Both the position numbers and the translations under genes were made by a program. Below, piece after piece: positions 1 through 4,364 of a stretch of DNA of 6,173 bases; position 1 is the first letter of the stretch, and the number at the start of each line of letters is the position of its first letter. A model generated the notes under the pieces. It was not told where the DNA came from and did not search any database. It saw only the letters and a program-made list of their open reading frames with translations. Origin of the DNA: Pseudomonadota bacterium (GTDB lineage: Bacteria; Pseudomonadota; Alphaproteobacteria; Rhizobiales; Rhizobiaceae); NCBI GenBank assembly GCA_023435335.1, contig JAEYRU010000146.1, positions 1 to 6,173 of the forward strand, given 5' to 3'.

Positions 1-152
1 CGCCGGAAGTCTACCGCCGGCTGGGCATGGAATGGCTGCACATCCTGCAGAAGCAGCCGCACAAGGCGCGCCGCGATCTCATCGGCAATCCGCTCTTCCT
101 GCTGCGAATGATGTCATGGCTGCCGGCGGATTCGGGGAGGCGGGCGGCATGA
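1..152 (+). CDS. WecB/TagA/CpsF-family glycosyltransferase, C-terminal end (5' truncated)
   Basis: Only the last 49 codons are in the window, read in frame from base 3 to a TGA at 150-152. The peptide begins PEVYRRLGMEWLHILQK and continues with a basic stretch and GNPLFLLRMM. The 'LG-EWL' motif, an Arg-rich helix and a final 'NP-FLLR' are the typical end of WecG/TagA/CpsF (GT26) glycosyltransferases. These enzymes transfer a sugar, in known members N-acetylmannosamine or its uronate, to a lipid-linked acceptor at the inner face of the membrane during cell-surface polysaccharide assembly. The catalytic region lies outside the window, so sugar specificity cannot be judged. The stop overlaps the next gene's start (ATGA), so the two are probably translationally coupled. 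The family call rests on a short C-terminal signature and is likely but not certain. Confidence 0.75.
   Translation, partial: PEVYRRLGMEWLHILQKQPHKARRDLIGNPLFLLRMMSWLPADSGRRAA
133..139 (+). promoter_or_regulatory. Ribosome binding site deciding the deacetylase start
   Basis: GGGGAGG lies 9 bases before the ATG at 149, inside the end of the preceding glycosyltransferase gene. It supports the ATGA-overlap start at 149 over the ATG at 32, which lies deep inside the upstream coding frame, and over the ATG at 167, whose upstream G-run is weaker. Confidence 0.6.
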
Positions 153-1021
153 CGGGGGACCGCAGCATGAGCGAACATTCAATCGGCATGAAACGCTGGC
201 TGGTCAAGAAGGCCGCGCGGCTGGGCGTCGCCGCCGGCTCCGTGCCGCTCACGATCAGCAGCCGGCACGCCGACCGGCTGCGCGTGCTGACCTATCACCG
301 TTTCGCGGACGAGGCGCGGTCGCCCTTCTCGGTCTCGCCGGACGCGCTGGACCGCCAGATGGAATGGCTCGCCTGGCAGGGCCTCGCCGTCGGCACCCCG
401 CTGGCTGCCGATATCGCCGCTGGCAGGGCGCGCAACCGCCGCGCCGTGGTAGTCACCATGGACGACGGCGATCCGAGCGTGATCGACAACGCCGCACCGG
501 TGTTCGAGCGCCATGCGATCCCCTATGCCGTCTACGTCATTCCCGGCCGGATCGGCCAGAAGAACCACATGGGAAAGGCGCAAATCCGCGAACTGTCGGA
601 CCGCGGAGCCGAAATCGGCTCGCACACGATGACGCACCGCTCGGTCACCTCGCTGACGGCCGCCGAACTCGCCGACGAACTGATCCGCTCGAAGAAGCAG
701 ATCGAGGACATCACCGGCCGCCCGGTGACAAGCTTCGCCTACCCGTTCGGCACGCTGCGCGACTTCGACCGCAGGGCAGGCGAGGCGCTGCGCAAGGCGG
801 GATACGAGATTGCCTTCACCTCGCAGCACGGGCCGGTCACCGAGGGGCTCGACCCGATGTTCCTGCCGCGCATCAAGGTCGAGGGCGGGGACCCCGACTG
901 GCTGTTCCGCGCAGCTTGCGCCGGCGCGATGGACCAGTGGCGCTTCATCGATGCCGGGCTGTCCGGACTGCAGAAACCGGCCGGCGGCGATCTCGCCGGC
1001 GCGGCTGCTGCCCGAGGCTGA
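149..1021 (+). CDS. Polysaccharide deacetylase (NodB/CE4 family)
   Basis: A 290-residue protein with NodB-homology deacetylase motifs. Family members hydrolyse N- or O-acetyl groups from polysaccharides with a divalent metal. Motif 1 reads TMDDG (D105, D106; usual form TFDDG), motif 2 is SHTMTH (H159 and H163, completing the Asp-His-His metal site with D106), and motif 3 is FAYPFG at 196-201. LTYHRF at 47-52 opens the fold, as in exopolysaccharide-cluster deacetylases. All the metal ligands are present, so it should be active. The N-terminus is basic with only a short hydrophobic stretch (about 25-37) and no clear cleavable signal peptide, so its side of the membrane is open. It overlaps the upstream glycosyltransferase stop by 4 bp and is probably the last gene of a surface-polysaccharide operon. 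The native substrate cannot be read from sequence. Confidence 0.9.
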   Translation: MTGDRSMSEHSIGMKRWLVKKAARLGVAAGSVPLTISSRHADRLRVLTYHRFADEARSPFSVSPDALDRQMEWLAWQGLAVGTPLAADIAAGRARNRRAVVVTMDDGDPSVIDNAAPVFERHAIPYAVYVIPGRIGQKNHMGKAQIRELSDRGAEIGSHTMTHRSVTSLTAAELADELIRSKKQIEDITGRPVTSFAYPFGTLRDFDRRAGEALRKAGYEIAFTSQHGPVTEGLDPMFLPRIKVEGGDPDWLFRAACAGAMDQWRFIDAGLSGLQKPAGGDLAGAAAARG

Positions 1022-1176
1022 AAAGCCGCGCCTTGCAGCCCCGTATTGGAGGCCGAAATCGCGGAGATGTCGGCTCGATCGTGCGAAGGCGCTGCCTGTC
1101 CTTTGGCGCAGCAGCGGACTATATTCGCGCCCGGAAGCAGGCCAGGTCGGGCCGGCCGGATAAAGGGGAGTAGGCC
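1022..1176 (+). promoter_or_regulatory. Intergenic region with probable promoter and strong RBS for the HlyU-family gene
   Basis: This 155-bp gap holds no convincing gene. TATATT at 1120-1125 is a good -10 candidate and stands out in the GC-rich surroundings. No clean -35 lies at normal spacing: the TTTGGC at 1102-1107 is too close. AGGGGAG at 1164-1170 is a strong ribosome binding site, 6 bases before the ATG at 1177. I see no hairpin followed by a T-run that would end the upstream polysaccharide operon. Confidence 0.4.
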
Positions 1177-1464
1177 ATGTCGTTCCTGAAAAGGCTGTTC
1201 GGCGGCGGGGGAAGCGGAACGTCCGGCGGCGAGATTGCTGGCGAACCGATTGAGTACAAAGGATTTTCGATCCGCGCCACGCCGTTCAAGGCTGACGGGC
1301 AGTATCAGTGCTGCGGCGTCATCTCCAAGGAAGTCGGCGGCGAGGTCAAGGAACATCGCTTCATCCGCGCCGACCGGTTCTCCTCGCCCGACGAGGCCGC
1401 CCCGATCATCCTGCGCAAGGGCCAGCAGATCGTCGACGAGCAGGGCGAACGGATGTTCGCCTAG
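1177..1464 (+). CDS. HlyU-family small protein
   Basis: A 95-residue protein that starts MSFLKRLFGGG, has a short Gly/Ser-rich linker to about residue 22, and then a compact domain. That domain contains EYKGFSI, YQCCGVISKEVGG, KEHRFIRADRF and a C-terminal RKGQQIVDEQGERMF. This matches the HlyU family (Pfam HlyU) found as a short single-domain protein across Rhizobiales, at the usual length. The family is named after the Vibrio haemolysin activator. The better-known Vibrio HlyU is an ArsR-type winged-helix protein with no visible similarity here, so 'transcriptional regulator' is an inherited label and should not be taken as function. I see no DNA-binding helix-turn-helix. The gene appears monocistronic, with its own promoter and a strong RBS. 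It converges on the channel gene with only 4 bp between stop codons. Confidence 0.85.
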   Translation: MSFLKRLFGGGGSGTSGGEIAGEPIEYKGFSIRATPFKADGQYQCCGVISKEVGGEVKEHRFIRADRFSSPDEAAPIILRKGQQIVDEQGERMFA

Positions 1465-1468
1465 GCGC

Positions 1469-1901
1469 TTAGAAGTGCATTTCGCGCTCGAAGGGGCCGA
1501 AACGGATGCCGGCAGCAACGAGGTAGGCGGCCGACCAGCCGATGATCAGGAACCCCACACACCTTCGATCGATGCAAGCAGACGCCACTCCGCGGCCGGC
1601 ACGATGTCCCCGAAGCCGATCGTCGCGAAAGTCGAGGTGGAAAAGTAGAGACGTCTTCGAGGCTCGGCAAGACGCCGAGCCCCAGGAACGCCACGGCCCA
1701 TAGGGTGATCTCCGCCCCGAGCAGCACCACGAGACCCGAAGCCACAATGGTGACGGCAAGGGTCTTCGCCGCGATGCGATCGCCGGAGGAGAGTCGGTCG
1801 GATGTCCGCAACGCGAGGCTGGTCAGGCCGATCAGCCCGACGGAATGCAGGAAAAAGGTCACGGCGGTGATCAGTAACCCAATCGCGATATTGGCCGCCA
1901 T
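1469..1901 (-). pseudogene. Two-TM potassium-channel-like protein, two frameshifts
   Basis: The protein must be read across three frames. From ATG at 1901 (MAANIAIGLL) frame one runs through two hydrophobic segments to LPSLED, ending at 1653. Frame two resumes at 1650 with LYFSTSTFATIGFGD, the pore helix and TIGFGD selectivity filter (cf. TVGYGD), and reaches IEGV at 1558. Frame three resumes at 1555 with GFLIIGWSAAYLVAAG, the inner helix, and stops at TAA 1469-1471. Each junction is explained by one missing base. Restoring both gives about 144 residues, the normal length of small bacterial Ion_trans_2 channels. Without repair the frame-one product has the first helices but no filter. GGGAG at 1908-1912 with 6-base spacing supports the ATG at 1901 over a TTG at 1934. 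No extra stop codons have accumulated, so the damage is recent or is a sequencing or assembly error. Confidence 0.8.
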
Positions 1902-1993
1902 TTCCGACTCCCGCTCCAGCGAAAGCCATACCAAGCTGCGACGCTCACCGACGCTCGCGCAATCTTTTCCCCGAAGATGTTTTGGCCTGCGCG
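1902..1993 (-). other. Short spacer between the FKBP and channel genes
   Basis: This 92-bp spacer carries the channel gene's RBS (GGGAG, 1908-1912). It also has a short direct repeat, CGACGCTC twice with 2 bases between, near 1940-1957. I see no convincing -35/-10 pair and no hairpin with a T-run, so read-through from the FKBP gene into the channel gene is possible. Confidence 0.3.
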
Positions 1994-2446
1994 TTAGGTG
2001 AGCGGCGCGCCTTCGCGGCCGACGATTTCGACCACGGTAAGGTCGAAGGTCAAATCGTGGCCAGCGAGCGGGTGATTGGCGTCGACGGTGACCTGACTGT
2101 CGTCGAAGTCGGTAACCTGGAGCTGTATCTGGCGGCCCTCGGGGGTCGTCGCCTGCAACGGCGTGCCGACCGAAAGGTCGATGGACGGCGGGATGGCGGA
2201 ACGGGGAATGACGTGAACCTGGCGTTCGTCGCGCGGGCCATAGGCTTCCTCGACAGGCACCGTGACGGTCTCCTCCTCGCCGACGGTCATTCCATCGAGG
2301 CGACTGTCCAGCCCGGCTATGACCTCTCCCGCGCCCACGCGCAGTTCCAGAGGATCCCGGCCGGCGGAGGAGCCGAATTCGCTGCCGTCTTCAAGCCTGC
2401 CGGTATAGTGAAGGCGCACGACGTCGCCGCTTCTGACTTCGGTCAT
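1994..2446 (-). CDS. SlyD-like FKBP-type peptidyl-prolyl cis-trans isomerase
   Basis: A 150-residue cytosolic FKBP-type prolyl isomerase/chaperone with no signal peptide. The FKBP half-domain spans about 1-69 (VRLHYTGRLEDGSEF, GAGEVIAGLDSRLDGM, VGEEETVTVPVEEAYG). It is interrupted by an insert-in-flap chaperone domain, about 70-118 (PRDERQVHVIPRSAIP), and completed by VTVDANHPLAGHDLTFDLTVVEI. That layout is SlyD/FkpB-like. Unlike E. coli SlyD there is no His/Cys-rich metal-binding tail; the protein ends soon after the last strand. One oddity is FGSS at 24-27, where FKBPs normally have FDSS. By family alignment this replaces the active-site Asp equivalent to FKBP12 D37, while Y14 and F24 are kept. 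The RBS before the ATG at 2446 is weak. Transcription is divergent from the SDR operon, and the damaged channel gene lies downstream on the same strand. Confidence 0.95.
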   Translation of the reverse strand: MTEVRSGDVVRLHYTGRLEDGSEFGSSAGRDPLELRVGAGEVIAGLDSRLDGMTVGEEETVTVPVEEAYGPRDERQVHVIPRSAIPPSIDLSVGTPLQATTPEGRQIQLQVTDFDDSQVTVDANHPLAGHDLTFDLTVVEIVGREGAPLT

Positions 2447-2653
2447 CGCTCTGATTCCGATCTCTCGAGGGCGGTTTCGGCGCGGCGCCGCGGGCCGCGT
2501 TGCGCGACCAGCCGGTCCGGCCGGCGATTCTTGTCAGACAGGTAGGGCGGGAGCGGGGGATGTAAACCCTGTGATGGGAGAAGTCCGCCGGGGGCGATTT
2601 CGCCGGCGCGAAATCTGCTCTAGTGTCCGGAGATAGAGAAGCAGGGAGGCGGT
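2447..2653. promoter_or_regulatory. Divergent promoter region between the FKBP and SDR-VOC genes
   Basis: This 207-bp region has no credible gene and must hold both divergent promoters. The FKBP-proximal part is extremely GC-rich, with a 12-bp palindrome CGCGGCGCCGCG at 2481-2492 and GCCGGTCCGGC at 2511-2521. These are likely leader structure or plain composition. The SDR-proximal part has a perfect inverted repeat (2596-2615), a weak -10-like TCTAGT at 2619-2624, and the SDR ribosome binding site AGGGAGG at 2643-2649, 4 bases before the ATG. No -35 at standard spacing is convincing on either strand. Confidence 0.4.
2596..2615. repeat. Perfect 8+8 bp inverted repeat, candidate operator
   Basis: GATTTCGC (2596-2603) and its exact reverse complement GCGAAATC (2608-2615) flank the spacer CGGC. 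The element ends 38 bases before the SDR start codon. It would lie over the -35/spacer zone if TCTAGT at 2619-2624 is the -10. The arms are less GC-rich than their surroundings, so chance composition is a weaker explanation than for nearby GC-only palindromes. The size and dyad symmetry suit a dimeric repressor such as TetR or GntR. No regulator gene is in the window, so the binding partner is unknown. There is no T-run, so it is not an intrinsic terminator. Confidence 0.45.
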
Positions 2654-3523
2654 ATGTCGCTCAAGGGGAAAACACTGTTCATGTCCGGTGGTTCGCGCGG
2701 GATCGGACTGGCCATCGCACTGCGCGCGGCGCGCGACGGGGCGAATGTCACGATTGCCGCGAAGACGTCCGAGCCGCACCCCAAGCTGCCGGGCACGATC
2801 TACACGGCGGCGGAGGAGATCGAGGCTGCCGGCGGCAAAGCGCTGCCGGTGGTCTGCGACATACGCGACGAGGGGCAGGTGGCGGAGGCGGTCAACAGGA
2901 CCGTCGAGACCTTCGGCGGCATCGACATCTGCATTAACAACGCCAGTGCGATACAACTCACCAGCACGCTGCAGACCGACATGAAGCGCTACGACCTGAT
3001 GCACCAGATCAATACGCGCGGAACGTTCCTCGTGTCGAAAATGTGCATTCCTCACCTTAAGTTAGCGAAGAATCCTCACATCTTGAATCTGGCGCCGCCG
3101 CTCGACATGGACGCCAAATGGTTCAAGAATCACGTCGCCTACACCATGGCGAAATTCGGCATGTCGATGTGCACCCTGGGCATGAGCGCCGAGTTCGCGA
3201 AGGACGGCATCGCGGTGAACTCGCTGTGGCCGCTGACGGCGATCGACACGGCGGCAGTGCGCAATCTGCTGGGCGGGCAAACGGTGGCGGCAATGAGCCG
3301 CTCGCCGGAGATACTGGCGGACGCCGCCCATGCAATCCTGGTGCGGCCGGCGCGCGAGGCGACGGGCAACTTCTTCATCGACGAGGAGGTGCTGCGGGCG
3401 GAGGGCGTCACCGACTTCACGAAATACGCGCCTGGTGCCGAGGGTCCGCTGGCGGCGGACTTCTTTGTGCCAGAGGCGGTTTTCGAACGCAGCAGTACGA
3501 AGCTGGTAAAGGCTTTCGGCTGA
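2654..3523 (+). CDS. Short-chain dehydrogenase/reductase, HSDL2-like
   Basis: A 289-residue Rossmann-fold oxidoreductase of the HSDL2-type SDR group. The cofactor loop is SGGSRGIG at 11-18, in place of the common TGxxxGIG. NNAS at 95-98, structural N120 and the Y163-x3-K167 pair (AYTMAKFGMS) are all present. A long stretch, WFKNHVAYTMAK through GIAVNSLWPLTAIDTAAVRNLLGG to ATGNFFIDEEVLR, is characteristic of this subgroup. Relatives are annotated as NAD(P)-dependent oxidoreductases acting on hydroxyacyl, steroid or alcohol substrates; the actual substrate is unknown. Where relatives I recall read 'ILNxSPPL', this protein has ILNLAPPL, so A147 may replace the catalytic Ser. There is no C-terminal SCP2 domain as in animal HSDL2. 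The strong AGGGAGG RBS fixes the ATG at 2654. It lies 7 bp upstream of the VOC gene and is almost certainly co-transcribed with it. Confidence 0.93.
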   Translation: MSLKGKTLFMSGGSRGIGLAIALRAARDGANVTIAAKTSEPHPKLPGTIYTAAEEIEAAGGKALPVVCDIRDEGQVAEAVNRTVETFGGIDICINNASAIQLTSTLQTDMKRYDLMHQINTRGTFLVSKMCIPHLKLAKNPHILNLAPPLDMDAKWFKNHVAYTMAKFGMSMCTLGMSAEFAKDGIAVNSLWPLTAIDTAAVRNLLGGQTVAAMSRSPEILADAAHAILVRPAREATGNFFIDEEVLRAEGVTDFTKYAPGAEGPLAADFFVPEAVFERSSTKLVKAFG

Positions 3524-3530
3524 GCTGGCG

Positions 3531-4355
3531 ATGAGTAGCGGGCGGGCGCTCGACCATGTGGTGCTGGCGGTGCGCAATCTCGACCGTGCCGCCGCTAAGT
3601 ATGAGCAACTGGGCTTCACGCTCACGCCGCGCGCCAGGCATGAAGACCGGATGGGTACGTCCAACCGGTTGGCGCAATTCCAGGGCCGCAACTTCATCGA
3701 GCTGCTGGAGGTCGACAGGCCTGACACGCTGCGTCCGCACGATCTGGACGCCGACCCCCCGTTCTTCAGCTTCGGCGACCACAACAGGCGGGCGCTGAAG
3801 GAGCGGGAGGGGCTTTCGATGCTAGTCTTCGCCAGCGACGATGCACGCGCCGACCTTGCGCGTTTCCTGGCTGCAGGCATGCGCGCTGCTCCGTTCGATT
3901 TCGAGCGCCAGGCTACGCTGCCCGATGGCTCCACGGCGACCGTCTCATTCTCGCTCGCTTTTGCATGGTCGCCCGACATGCCGAGCGTGGGGCTGTTCTC
4001 CTGCCAGAACCGGGCCCCGCAATTCTTCTGGAAGCCCCAATATCAGAAGCATGCCAACGGTGCGTGTTCGATAGCAACCGCATACCTCGCGTCTTCCGAG
4101 CCGCGGCGCGACGCGGGATTCATAGGCGCGATGTTCGGCGGCGAAGTAGAGCCCGTAACAGACGGCTGGCGCGTGGCATGCGGTACGGAGCAGGAAGTTC
4201 TCTTGCTCACGCCCGAGGCCGTCGCCCGCCGCGATCCGTCGTTCGGGCCGGTAGACGAGCCGGTACTTGCGGGCATCCGTCTCTCCGGGGTCTCGCGGGA
4301 AACGACACCAGCGAGCGCCGCGCACGGCATGTTCATCGCCTGGGGCGACGGCTAG
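3531..4355 (+). CDS. VOC-superfamily protein with Glyoxalase_3-like domain
   Basis: A 274-residue protein of the vicinal oxygen chelate fold. The N-terminal half opens LDHVVLAVRNLDRAAAKYEQLGF, with H9 as a likely first metal ligand and FIELLEV (E57) as the strand that usually supplies a Glu ligand. The C-terminal half has FFWKPQYQKHANGA at 165-178, the 'H-NGA' motif (H174) typical of Glyoxalase_3-like proteins. E222 or a nearby residue could be a further ligand, but I cannot place it with confidence. Such proteins bind a divalent metal and act on small enolisable substrates. No specific reaction can be assigned. The start is 7 bp after the SDR stop with little Shine-Dalgarno signal, so translation is probably coupled to the SDR. 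The pairing suggests successive steps on one metabolite. Its stop lies 9 bp from the stop of the convergent right-hand gene. Confidence 0.9.
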   Translation: MSSGRALDHVVLAVRNLDRAAAKYEQLGFTLTPRARHEDRMGTSNRLAQFQGRNFIELLEVDRPDTLRPHDLDADPPFFSFGDHNRRALKEREGLSMLVFASDDARADLARFLAAGMRAAPFDFERQATLPDGSTATVSFSLAFAWSPDMPSVGLFSCQNRAPQFFWKPQYQKHANGACSIATAYLASSEPRRDAGFIGAMFGGEVEPVTDGWRVACGTEQEVLLLTPEAVARRDPSFGPVDEPVLAGIRLSGVSRETTPASAAHGMFIAWGDG

Positions 4356-4364
4356 CGCTGCTCT

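Noticed and set aside
32..148. Upstream extension of the deacetylase to the ATG at 32
   Set aside because: Those 39 codons lie in the glycosyltransferase's coding region in another frame, give a low-complexity peptide, and the strong RBS points to 149.
179..829. Long open frame on the - strand opposite the deacetylase (216 codons)
   Set aside because: Arg/Gly/Ala-rich with no domain. It lies antisense to a gene with clear catalytic motifs and is a typical shadow frame of GC-rich DNA.
739..1518. 259-codon - strand open frame across the deacetylase end, the gap and the HlyU gene
   Set aside because: Low-complexity Ala/Ser/Pro-rich product, opposite two well-supported genes; no family resemblance or RBS.
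1932..1934. TTG at 1934 as the channel start
   Set aside because: No RBS precedes it; the ATG at 1901 has GGGAG at 6-base spacing and begins right before the first membrane helix.
2481..2521. GC-only palindromes in the FKBP leader (CGCGGCGCCGCG and GCCGGTCCGGC)
   Set aside because: Expected at high frequency in DNA this GC-rich; no T-run or conservation evidence, so not called as a terminator or operator.
1982..2545. 187-codon + strand open frame opposite the FKBP gene
   Set aside because: Mirror of the FKBP coding strand. The FKBP frame has a full domain pattern, while this product resembles no family.
3062..3979. 305-codon - strand open frame across the SDR-VOC junction
   Set aside because: Antisense to both genes, composition Arg/Ser/Ala-rich, no motifs; its length is explained by the absence of stops in GC-rich DNA.
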